Assembly (NCBI GenBank): GCA_964444685.1
Contig: CAYUIG010000006.1
Span: 32,397-96,396 of the forward strand
Reading direction: 5' to 3'
Origin: CAYUIG01 sp964444685
Lineage (GTDB): Bacteria > Gemmatimonadota > Gemmatimonadetes > Longimicrobiales > RSA9
DNA length: 64,000 bases
Position 1 is the stretch's first letter. Each line of letters starts with the position of its first letter. The notes beneath the pieces are model-generated. The model did not search any database. It had not been told where the DNA came from and saw only the letters and a list, made by a program, of their open reading frames with translations. The translations under genes were made by a program, and so were the position numbers. This document shows positions 15,752-23,177 of the stretch, piece after piece.

Positions 15752-16144
15752 ATTGCGCGCGACGCGACGACGAAGCAGCTGTTCCCGCGTCACATTCCGT
15801 ACCTCGCCGAGCGCGGGTTCCTGGACGGTGCGTGGCCCAACCTGAACCGCTACCCCATGCCGCTGCTCGCAAACCGTCGCGCTGTGCGCATGCCTGCGGA
15901 TCCGGCCGAACTCTTCGAGATCGACGATCGGTATCTGCGCATCGACTACGTCACGGCCATTCCGCCGGTACCGGTGGTGGTTCCCGACAACGGTCGGAAC
16001 GAAGTCCAGAAGACGTACGAGGACGTCGAGAGCTTCTAAGCCTTCCTCGCGCGCTACGAGCCGTTGACCGTGCTGGCCAACGGAGACCGGGTGTGGCGCA
16101 GGAGGACCATGCCGACAGGCGCTACCGATTCATCGGCACCGTAA
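15752..16144 (+). pseudogene. Decayed coding fragment with an in-frame stop
   Basis: From about 15752 one frame shows strongly GC-biased third positions and plausible protein (HIPYLAERGFLDGAWPNLNR; DYVTAIPPVPVVVPDNGRNE). It meets TAA at 16037-16039, then continues in the same frame with coding-like sequence (AFLARYEPLTVLANGDRVWR) to TAA at 16142. There is no credible start codon or ribosome-binding site; the open frame reaches back into the end of the LigD-like gene. Best read as a remnant with a nonsense mutation and a lost 5' end. Family not recognised. Confidence 0.5.
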
Positions 16145-16155
16145 GCTGAGATTCC

Positions 16156-16200
16156 GGGGCCGGCGATGGCGCGAGCCCTTCCCGCCATCTCACCGGCCCC
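16156..16200. promoter_or_regulatory. Large hairpin overlapping the promoter of the protease operon
   Basis: Outer stem GGGGCCGG (16156-16163) with CCGGCCCC (16193-16200), inner stem GATGGCG (16165-16171) with CGCCATC (16183-16189), and an 11-nt loop. It ends two bases before the TATAAT at 16203 and covers the -35 region. It could be an operator or a read-through terminator from upstream; there is no U-run directly after it. Confidence 0.6.
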
Positions 16201-16208
16201 GGTATAAT
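16179..16208 (+). promoter_or_regulatory. Probable sigma70-type promoter of the protease operon
   Basis: A perfect -10 hexamer TATAAT at 16203-16208, rare in such GC-rich DNA, lies 48 bp before the first ATG of the operon (16256). The -35 region is poor (TTCCCG at 16179, 18-bp spacing), which suggests activator dependence or an alternative -35 recognition. Confidence 0.55.
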
Positions 16209-16255
16209 GATCCTCGCCTCACCTCTTTTCCGCTTTCCCTTTCGGAGGAACCATC

Positions 16256-16771
16256 ATGTCCCGGGTCGAGAACGGCCCGACCGCGCTGGCGGACTACGTC
16301 CGCATGGCCGGTGGGCTGCTGTGCACAATCGCGCTGGCCTGCAGTCCGGCACCGGCGCCTGAAGCGGAGTCCGAGACCGATGCCACGGTTGCGGACACGG
16401 TTCAGGCGACTGCGCCGGACACCGCCACGGGTGCATCCGACACCATCGCATCCGCGCCTGCGTCGGAGCCGGTCGCGGTGCCGGTGACGCCGGGCGGGAC
16501 CGTGGTGCCGGAGTCGCCGAAGCTGGCGGCGGCGCTGCGCGCAGCGATGGCGGCACAGCCTGCACCCGACTCGCTGCTCGTGCTCATCACGTCGCGTCCG
16601 CCGCTGAACGCGGAGGAGCTCGGCGCGCTGACGGATGCGCTGCTGAACGTGCGCTCGGCGCGGGGTGACGTGGCCACGGCGATGGCGAGCCCGGCGGCAC
16701 TGATGGACCTGATCGAGTCCGACCGCATCGTCTACATCGAGCTTTCCCGGCCGCAGCCCGCGGCCCGCTGA
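16256..16771 (+). CDS. Lipoprotein with a subtilase-propeptide-like C-terminal domain
   Basis: 171 aa. The signal ends at a likely lipid-modified Cys29 (IALAC), followed by an Ala/Thr/Asp-rich linker to about residue 100. Residues about 105-165 align with residues 71-127 of the subtilisin encoded next door: both share a hydrophobic strand, a P-x-x-AEL helix, S-x-RGD-V and a final Y-(I/V)-x-x-S-x-P strand. That segment of the protease is its prodomain, so this protein looks like a free-standing, lipid-anchored propeptide: an inhibitor or folding chaperone in trans. RBS GGAGG before ATG 16256; 11 bp to the protease gene. Confidence 0.75.
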   Translation: MSRVENGPTALADYVRMAGGLLCTIALACSPAPAPEAESETDATVADTVQATAPDTATGASDTIASAPASEPVAVPVTPGGTVVPESPKLAAALRAAMAAQPAPDSLLVLITSRPPLNAEELGALTDALLNVRSARGDVATAMASPAALMDLIESDRIVYIELSRPQPAAR

Positions 16772-16782
16772 AGGAGCCATCC

Positions 16783-19698
16783 ATGAACGTCCCACGCTGC
16801 GTCGTCGCACTCCTCGCGCTCGCGCTGAGCGCAATCCCCGTGAACGCGCAGGAGCGGCTGGATCCGCTTCTGCGGGGTCTGGCTGCAGACCCGAGTGTCG
16901 CGCTTCAGCCGCCCATCGGTGCGCGTCCAGGCGAGGCGGTGGCGGCGGTGCCGCGCTCGATGCTCACCTTCCGGCAGGGGCCGGGCGGACAGGAAGTGCG
17001 CGCGATCCTGCGCGGCAACCCGAGCCAGGCGGAGCTGGACCGTCTGGGCGTGATCATGACATCGCGCGGTGACGATGTGGTTGCGGCGTGGGTGCCGGTG
17101 GCTTCGCTCGGGGCGCTCGCGACGGCGGCGTCGCTCGACTACGTGCACGCGTCGGTACCAATGCCGTCCACGGGCCCGTCCGGTCACGTGTTCCGGCTGG
17201 ACCTGTCAGCACCGGAGACGCACGCGACCGCGCTGCGCAAGCTCACGGGCATGGACGGCTCCGGTGTGATCGTGGGTGTGATCGACAGCGGCATCGACTG
17301 GGGACATCCGGACTTCATCAATCCCAACGGCACGAGCCGCATCCTGTACCTCTGGGACATGAGCGATGCGCAGGGCCCGCCGCCGCCGGGATACGAAGCG
17401 AGCGGCGGCTCGTTCTACACGCAGGAGCAGATCAACACGGCGCTGGTGTCGGGCTTCGGCGTACGCCAGCTCGACCGTGACGGCCACGGCACGCACGTGT
17501 CCAGCACGGCGGCCGGCAACGGGCGCGGATCGAACGGGAAATACGTCGGCATAGCGCCGGGCGCGGACATCATCTTCGTGAAGGGCGTTCGTCAGGATCC
17601 GGGCGGCTTCCAGACCGCGGACCAGGTCGACGCGCTCAACTTCATCAACGACTACGCCGCGCTCGTGGGTCGTCCGTGGGTGACGAACATGAGCCTGGGC
17701 GGCGGCATCGACCCGCACGACGGCACGAGTGCGGTGGAGCGCGAGGTCGACCGCCTCACCGCGGCGGGCGTTTCCGGCCGCGCGGTGGTCATCGCGGCGG
17801 GCAACGACGGCGCCAGAGGAACGCACACGCAGTTCCAGCTCGGCACGCAGACGACGCGGCACTTCATCGTCGGCAACTACTTCCAGAGTCCGACGCCGTC
17901 CGACGAAGTGATCTTCATGACCGGCTGGTATCCGGGCGGGACGAATCTGGCCATCACGATCACGGCACCGAACGGCCAGACGTTCGGCCCGGTCACGACC
18001 GGCAACTACATCCTGCCTGCGCAGCCGGGCTTCGGGCTGTGCGCGGCCGGCGGCCCCGCCGTCTACATCGACAATGCGCCGAACGGTGTGAACCCGATCA
18101 ACCTGGACAACGAAATCAGCATCCAGATCTGGGATGGCTGCTCCGGCGGTCCGTTCGGCACGTGGCCGATCTTCGCAGGTCTCTGGCGCATCGAGGTGAC
18201 GGGCACGAGCGGCGTGCTGCACATGTGGATGGCGGGCTCGGTGCCGGCGCAGTTCAACGGCGCGGATGCGATCCCGGCCGGCAGCGTGGCGTCTCCGGGC
18301 GTGGCTCGCAACGCGATCACGGTCGGCGCCTACACGACGCGCAAGTCGTGGACGAGCATCGCAGGACCGCAGAGCAACAGCGGCACGGTCGGGCAGCTCG
18401 CGGACTTCTCGTCGCGCGGCCCGACGCGCGATGGCCGGCTCAAGCCGGAGATCACGGCGCCGGGGCAGGGCATCGTGGCCGCACTGTCGAAGTCCAGCAG
18501 CTACCCGAACAATATGCGGCTCCCGGGGAACAGCTTTGCCGTGCTCGACGGCACGAGCATGGCGACGCCGCACGTCACCGGCGGCGTGGCCGTCCTGCTC
18601 TCCGTCGACCCCACGCTCGACTCGTTCGACCTCAAGGACATCCTGACGGCCAGCGCGCGCACCGACAACTTCACGGGGGCCACGCCCAGCAACGACTGGG
18701 GCTACGGCAAGATGAGCGTGCTCGAAGCCATGCGCTCCGGCCTGCTCGTGGGTGATGCGAACTTCGACGATCGCGTCGATGTCGCCGACCCCGTCACCGT
18801 CGTGAATCACATTCTGCGGCGGAGCGAGATGGTGCTGGCCGGACTGCTCGCCGCGGAGACGAACATCGACGGCGAGATCAACGCGGCCGACGTCGTCGGC
18901 ACGACGAACGAGATCTTCTTCCAGGGTCCCCCACCGCCGACGAGCATCGCTGCGCGCGAGGCCGCATCCGTGACGGTCGGCGGCGTGAGCCGGGCAACGG
19001 GCACGGGCGTGTCGATCCCGATCGAGATCAAGGCACCGGTGCCGCTCGCCGGCATCCAGCTCGAGCTGGACATCGGCGACGGTCTCCAGATCGGCGATCC
19101 GTATCTCGAGGGCGCGAGCAGTCTCACGCTCGACCACGAGCTGCGGGACGGCGTGCTCACGGTCGTCGCGTACGCCACTTCACCCGCGGCCGATGGTCCG
19201 GGTGGCACGACGGTCATGCACCTGCCGGTCGTCGGCGGCACACCGTCCGCGACGGATCCGATCCGCATCCGTCGCGCGCTCCTCGTCGACCGGTACGCGC
19301 GCATCCTGGATGATGCGGCGGTCGACCGCGCGGCTGCGGGCACGCGCATGGCCGTGACGGCCAACCGGCCGAACCCGTTCCGCGCAGGCGAGGGGACGCG
19401 CTTCCTGCTGGAGATTCCGGGCGCGGAACCGTCGTTCGACGTTCTGCCGCTGCCGCAGGGCGGCGCCGCATCGGTGGCGGCGGGCGCGAGCACGACGCGG
19501 GTGCGCATCCGGATCTATAACGTCCGCGGCCAGCTCGTGCGCGACATCTTCGACGGCGCACTCCCAGGTGGTCAGTACGCCGTCGACTGGGATGGCTCGG
19601 GTGCGAGCGGCGAGATGCTCGGACCGGGACTCTACTTCGGCGAGGTCGTGGCGGGCAGCGCCCGCGAGACGCTGCGCATGATCATGGTGGGCCGCTGA
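16783..19698 (+). CDS. Secreted subtilisin-like protease with dockerin, cohesin-like and sorting-type C-terminal domains
   Basis: 971 aa. Signal peptide to about residue 23, prodomain about 60-127, then an S8 catalytic domain with Asp168 (GVIDSGIDWGHPDF), His235 (DGHGTHVSSTAAGNG) and Ser592 (GTSMATPHVTGG), containing a long insertion between His and Ser. Two dockerin-type Ca loops follow (Asp658 in DANFDDRVDVAD; Glu692 in ETNIDGEINAAD), then a cohesin-like beta-sandwich (about 725-845), and a C-terminal PNPF...YNVRGQLV...GLYFGEV module of the FlgD-Ig/T9SS type A sorting kind. Predicted to be secreted and cell-surface associated. The stop overlaps the next start (TGATG). Confidence 0.92.
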   Translation: MNVPRCVVALLALALSAIPVNAQERLDPLLRGLAADPSVALQPPIGARPGEAVAAVPRSMLTFRQGPGGQEVRAILRGNPSQAELDRLGVIMTSRGDDVVAAWVPVASLGALATAASLDYVHASVPMPSTGPSGHVFRLDLSAPETHATALRKLTGMDGSGVIVGVIDSGIDWGHPDFINPNGTSRILYLWDMSDAQGPPPPGYEASGGSFYTQEQINTALVSGFGVRQLDRDGHGTHVSSTAAGNGRGSNGKYVGIAPGADIIFVKGVRQDPGGFQTADQVDALNFINDYAALVGRPWVTNMSLGGGIDPHDGTSAVEREVDRLTAAGVSGRAVVIAAGNDGARGTHTQFQLGTQTTRHFIVGNYFQSPTPSDEVIFMTGWYPGGTNLAITITAPNGQTFGPVTTGNYILPAQPGFGLCAAGGPAVYIDNAPNGVNPINLDNEISIQIWDGCSGGPFGTWPIFAGLWRIEVTGTSGVLHMWMAGSVPAQFNGADAIPAGSVASPGVARNAITVGAYTTRKSWTSIAGPQSNSGTVGQLADFSSRGPTRDGRLKPEITAPGQGIVAALSKSSSYPNNMRLPGNSFAVLDGTSMATPHVTGGVAVLLSVDPTLDSFDLKDILTASARTDNFTGATPSNDWGYGKMSVLEAMRSGLLVGDANFDDRVDVADPVTVVNHILRRSEMVLAGLLAAETNIDGEINAADVVGTTNEIFFQGPPPPTSIAAREAASVTVGGVSRATGTGVSIPIEIKAPVPLAGIQLELDIGDGLQIGDPYLEGASSLTLDHELRDGVLTVVAYATSPAADGPGGTTVMHLPVVGGTPSATDPIRIRRALLVDRYARILDDAAVDRAAAGTRMAVTANRPNPFRAGEGTRFLLEIPGAEPSFDVLPLPQGGAASVAAGASTTRVRIRIYNVRGQLVRDIFDGALPGGQYAVDWDGSGASGEMLGPGLYFGEVVAGSARETLRMIMVGR

Positions 19699-20597
19699 TG
19701 CGCACGCGTGCCGCTCTCCTCCTCGCACTCGCACTCCCCTGCGGCGCTGCGGCGCAGGGGATCGAGTCGGAGGCGGCGTTCCTGACGATTCCCACGGGTG
19801 CACGCGTAGTCGGCCTCGGCCGCGCGGGTGTCGCGGTGGCCGATGCGCAGGCGTCGTTCTACAACCCCGCGCTGCTCGCGCTCGCACCTGCGCGCATCGC
19901 AGTGCACAGGTACGACGGTCCGATCGGATTCCTCGTGCACCACGCCACTGCTGGGTTCGATGCGGGTGCACTGGGCACGGTGCAGGTCGGGCTCCAGGTG
20001 CAGACGTTCGGCGAGTTCGAGATCTCGGATGCGGTCGGCTCGATCGGTACGTTCGATCCGCAGAACGTGATCGGCTCGGTCGCACTCGGCCGCAGCTTCG
20101 GTCCGATTGCCGCGGGTGCGCGCGTGAAGTGGGTGCAGTCGAGTGTGTCCCCCGATGGCGACGACCGCGGCTTCGCGACGGATGCCGGACTCGCGTTCCA
20201 GGTGCCTGGACTGCCGATCAGCGTCGGCGTGGCTGCGCTCGATGTCGGCGCGGATCTGCGCATCGACGGACAGCCCGCGCCCCTGCCGACGCGCCTGCGT
20301 GCCGGCCTTGCCGCGCGCATCCCGGCGGGTGAGTGGAGCGTGCTGCTCGCCGCGGATGCGGACGCGTCACCGCATGACTCGCACGCGGGCGGACAGCGCG
20401 CGGGTGCGGGCGTGTCGTGGCGCGATGTCGTGACGGTGCGCGGCGGCTGGCTGCGCGAAACGCTCGTGGAAACGAGCGACGGCTACAGCTTCGGCCTCGG
20501 TGTGCGGCTCGGCCGCTTCGCGGTCGACTTCGCACGTGAGACAGGACTCAACCATCTCGGCGACGAGATCCACATATCGCTGGAGTACGGACGATGA
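19698..20597 (+). CDS. PorV/PorQ-family outer-membrane beta-barrel protein
   Basis: 299 aa with a signal peptide (cleavage near GAAAQ). The N-terminal FLTIPTGARVVGLGRAGVAV followed by SFYNPALLA is the PorV/PorQ signature (FadL-like barrel), and the C-terminus ends in alternating strands (EIHISLEYGR). In type IX secretion PorV receives secreted cargo and passes it to the sortase. Its place directly after a protease with a sorting-type C-terminal domain supports a partner role here, by inference. Translation is coupled to both neighbours by overlaps. Confidence 0.85.
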   Translation: MRTRAALLLALALPCGAAAQGIESEAAFLTIPTGARVVGLGRAGVAVADAQASFYNPALLALAPARIAVHRYDGPIGFLVHHATAGFDAGALGTVQVGLQVQTFGEFEISDAVGSIGTFDPQNVIGSVALGRSFGPIAAGARVKWVQSSVSPDGDDRGFATDAGLAFQVPGLPISVGVAALDVGADLRIDGQPAPLPTRLRAGLAARIPAGEWSVLLAADADASPHDSHAGGQRAGAGVSWRDVVTVRGGWLRETLVETSDGYSFGLGVRLGRFAVDFARETGLNHLGDEIHISLEYGR

Positions 20598-21454
20598 AAA
20601 CCGGTTACCTGACGCTCCCGATGATCATGGCTCTCGCCGCCTGCGGCGGGGGTGGCAGCGGGGGCCCGAGCGGCCCCGGGAACGACAACACGCCGCCGGT
20701 CGTCACGATCGTGTCGCCGGCCGCGAACGCGACCACCACGGGTCGCAGCTTCAACATTCAGCTGCAGTTCAGTGACGCGAACGGCTCGGGTGTGGACCCG
20801 TCCTCGCTGTCGGTGACGCTGTCGCGGAGTGTGGGCGGCGTGCTCACGCGGCGCGGCATGTCCTCGGTGCGCGCGGCGAACACCGAGCTGGTTCCGGTGA
20901 TCGGCAACGCGAGCGCGAGCGGCGCGTCGCTCACGATCCCCGACTCGCTGGGCGTGCAGCCCGGGCAGGTCACGATGACCGTGCGCGTGCGCGATGTCGC
21001 AGGCAATCAGACGGTCGCCACGCAGAACTTCACGGTGGCGCCGTCACCGGCGGGCATCGTGCTCATCGATGCGGCCGGCTCGCGCGGCGAGCGCGGCGTC
21101 GCGCTCGACATCGGGCTGCGCAATCCCGATGCGGTGGCGGGCGCGCAGCTCGACATCAACGTCGGCAACGCGATTGCGAGCGTGGACAGCGCCTACGTCC
21201 TCGATCGCGCGACCCTGGTGAACGCGGGCGGCTGGGCCTTCGTGGCGCCCGGACGCCTGCGCCTCGCGCTCTTCGATGCGCTCGGCTCGTCGATCGTGCC
21301 GGGAGAGAGCGTGGTGGTGCGGCTGTTCGTGACCGTATCCGGAAACGCGACGCTCGGCGCGAATCCACTCACGCCGTCGAACGCGGTCGTCTCCACGCCC
21401 GGCGGTCAGAGCGTGGCGGTCACGTCCAGCGGCGCTTCGCTGACCGTGCAGTAG
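20594..21454 (+). CDS. Lipoprotein with an Ig-like domain and a cohesin-like C-terminal domain
   Basis: 286 aa. Lipobox LAAC with Cys17, followed by a Gly/Ser-rich linker. Residues about 33-145 are an Ig-like/cadherin-like domain (TPPVVTIVSPAANATT at its start, RVRDVAGNQTVATQNFTV at its end). Residues about 150-286 have the pattern of a type I cohesin: a GVALDIGLRNPDAVAGAQLD strand pair, a central LVNAGGWAFVAPGRLRLALF and a VVRLFVTVSG strand. Inference: a surface-anchored receptor for the dockerin of the protease two genes upstream. Last gene of the operon; it ends directly against a convergent gene. Confidence 0.75.
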   Translation: MKTGYLTLPMIMALAACGGGGSGGPSGPGNDNTPPVVTIVSPAANATTTGRSFNIQLQFSDANGSGVDPSSLSVTLSRSVGGVLTRRGMSSVRAANTELVPVIGNASASGASLTIPDSLGVQPGQVTMTVRVRDVAGNQTVATQNFTVAPSPAGIVLIDAAGSRGERGVALDIGLRNPDAVAGAQLDINVGNAIASVDSAYVLDRATLVNAGGWAFVAPGRLRLALFDALGSSIVPGESVVVRLFVTVSGNATLGANPLTPSNAVVSTPGGQSVAVTSSGASLTVQ

Positions 21455-22024
21455 CTACGCGGCCCGGCCGAACCTGAGGACGCGGGTGCCGCGGCCGTGC
21501 TCTATGCGGAGTGCGGCCGCGAGCACTTTGTGGTTCAGCACGACGGTGACGTGCGTGAGGTACTCGGGCACGAAACAGCGCACGAGTCCCTGATCGCCGG
21601 CGTCGACCGATACGGCCAGCACGGGATGGTCCGGCGCGGTCTCGTAGACATCGAAGCGGCGCGCATCGGAGGGCAGCGCCCACGCGTGCACGCCGTTCGT
21701 CGCAGGCGTTCCGAGATCCAGCGTCCAGCCGCCGCCGCACAGCGAGATCTTGCGCTGATCCCATGGCTCGATCACCACGCCATCGGCATCGTCAGGCGCG
21801 ATCACCTGCAGGTAGAGCGCGGGGGTGCGGAGTGCGAGCAGCTCGTGCATGAAGCGCGTGGCGAGCGACGGCAGCAGGGCGCCGCGGCGGGCGAACGCGA
21901 ATGCGGCGCGGCGCGCGTCCGCGCTCTCATCGATCCTGCGAACATCGGCGTTGCGCCGGCGAGCTATCCGTCGAGGCGGGCGACCGAGGATCACCCTTCG
22001 TGCAATGCGCGTCAGAACGTTCAT
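21455..22024 (-). CDS. Hypothetical protein, unknown family
   Basis: 189 aa, no signal peptide. The N-terminal 45 residues are Arg-rich; the rest looks globular, with alternating strands (APALYLQVIAPDDADGV-like and FVPEYLTHVTVVLNHKVLAA). A strong AGGAGGTGTC site before ATG 22024 supports it as a real gene. It is convergent with the cohesin-like lipoprotein gene with no gap (the two stops abut at 21454/21455), leaving no room for a terminator. Confidence 0.65.
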   Translation of the reverse strand: MNVLTRIARRVILGRPPRRIARRRNADVRRIDESADARRAAFAFARRGALLPSLATRFMHELLALRTPALYLQVIAPDDADGVVIEPWDQRKISLCGGGWTLDLGTPATNGVHAWALPSDARRFDVYETAPDHPVLAVSVDAGDQGLVRCFVPEYLTHVTVVLNHKVLAAALRIEHGRGTRVLRFGRAA

Positions 22025-22151
22025 GACACCTCCTGCGGTGCCCCGGCTGCAGCGTCGGGGCCGGAGATAGAGAAGCCGTGCCGGAACGCCCTGTCAAGCC
22101 CGCGTCCGGAACGTTGCATCCCTGCGAAACTTCCGCTCGTCCCGCCGCGGC

Positions 22152-22180
22152 TTTCCCGCGCGCTGCGCGCGCGCTATCCT
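22152..22180 (+). promoter_or_regulatory. Possible promoter of the SnoaL-like gene
   Basis: TTTCCC at 22152 and TATCCT at 22175 are separated by exactly 17 bp and lie 33 bp before the ATG at 22213. Both boxes are imperfect, so this is weak support. Confidence 0.35.
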
Positions 22181-22212
22181 CGCTGCGGATCGTCCAGCCA
22201 CGGAGGAAACCG

Positions 22213-22683
22213 ATGAAGCGGACCCTGCTCGCGATCGCGATGCTGCTCGTGCTCCCCGCCGCCGCGCGGGCGCAGTCGGCCGAAGCGGAGGTGATGGCCG
22301 TCGTCGACAGGCTCTTCGACGCCATGCGTGCGCGCGATACGGCCACCATGCGCTCGCTGTTCACGCCCGACGCGCGTCTCATCCGCGGCCGTGTGGCCGA
22401 CGGGAAGACCACGCTCGAGGTGACGGCGATGAGCGACTTCATCGAGAACATCGCGGGCGCGCCGCCGGGCCTGCTGCTGGACGAGAAGCTCTACGCGCCC
22501 GAAGTCCGCATCGACGGCAACCTGGCCACGGTGTGGACGTTCTACACGTTCCACGCGGGCGACCGCTTCAGTCACTGCGGCGTCGACGCGATCCAGATGA
22601 TCCGCTTCGATGATAGCTGGAAGATGGTGCATCTCGCGGATACCGCGCGCCGCGAGAACTGCGACCCGCCTGCGGGCGGCTAG
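22213..22683 (+). CDS. Secreted SnoaL/NTF2-like (DUF4440-type) protein
   Basis: 156 aa with a signal peptide ending ARAQ. The mature part has the NTF2-like cone fold pattern: helix EVMAVVDRLFDAMRARD, TMRSLFTPDARLI, and paired strands LATVWTFYTFHAGDRFSHCG and DAIQMIRFDDSWKMVHL. Members bind small ligands or are inactive; the substrate is unknown. The start is chosen at 22213 behind GGAGGAAAC; the frame opens earlier but without a site. Stop overlaps the convergent DUF456 gene by three bases. Confidence 0.8.
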   Translation: MKRTLLAIAMLLVLPAAARAQSAEAEVMAVVDRLFDAMRARDTATMRSLFTPDARLIRGRVADGKTTLEVTAMSDFIENIAGAPPGLLLDEKLYAPEVRIDGNLATVWTFYTFHAGDRFSHCGVDAIQMIRFDDSWKMVHLADTARRENCDPPAGG

Positions 22684-23177
22684 CGCAGCACGAGCGCGGC
22701 GACACCGAGTACGAGGATCACGACACCCGCGCCGGTCTTCGCGGCGGCGGCGAGCATGCGGCCGAGCAGCACGCCCCAGCCGACGCGTGCGGCCGTGTTG
22801 TACGCGCGCGTTTCGAACAGTGTGACGATCGCGGCGCCGACGAACGAGCCGATGAAGCCCGCGATCACCGAGCCGATGATCGGCACCGGCATTCCCATCA
22901 TCACACCTGCGATTCCGCCGAGGATCGCGCCCCAGAAGGCGCGGCGCGATCCGCCGTAGCGCACGTTCAGCTTCTGCACGACGAAGAACTCCGCGAGCTC
23001 GGCGAGACCGGCGAGCGCGACCGCAGCAATGACGGTGAACGCGCCGACACGTCCCGCGACCGCGGATACCGCAAGCACGGCGACCATGATCCAGTTGCCG
23101 GGCAGTCCGATCGGTGTGGCGAGCAGCGCGAGGAAGAGCACGAACGCCGCGATGAGCGACCACAGGTCGAGGGTCAC
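22680..23177 (-). CDS. DUF456 family membrane protein
   Basis: 165 aa with about five hydrophobic segments and glycine-rich turns (GNWIMVAVLAVSAVAG; AILGGIAGVMMGMPVPIIG), matching DUF456, a small integral membrane family of unknown function. ATG 23177 overlaps the NADH dehydrogenase stop (ATGA), so it is the last gene of the DUF892-ndh-DUF456 run. Confidence 0.82.
   Translation of the reverse strand: MTLDLWSLIAAFVLFLALLATPIGLPGNWIMVAVLAVSAVAGRVGAFTVIAAVALAGLAELAEFFVVQKLNVRYGGSRRAFWGAILGGIAGVMMGMPVPIIGSVIAGFIGSFVGAAIVTLFETRAYNTAARVGWGVLLGRMLAAAAKTGAGVVILVLGVAALVLR

Noticed and set aside
15620..16039. Intact 139-codon gene after the LigD-like gene
   Set aside because: Its first ~40 codons are non-coding-like and overlap the LigD-like end; coding bias continues past its stop, so a pseudogene reading is better.
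16190..16834. 214-codon minus-strand frame opposite the propeptide-like lipoprotein
   Set aside because: Covers the promoter of the plus-strand operon and has no start signal; the plus frame has a ribosome-binding site, a lipoprotein signal and homology to the next gene.
17206..19137. 643-codon minus-strand open frame opposite the subtilisin
   Set aside because: Shadow frame; the plus strand carries the complete catalytic triad.
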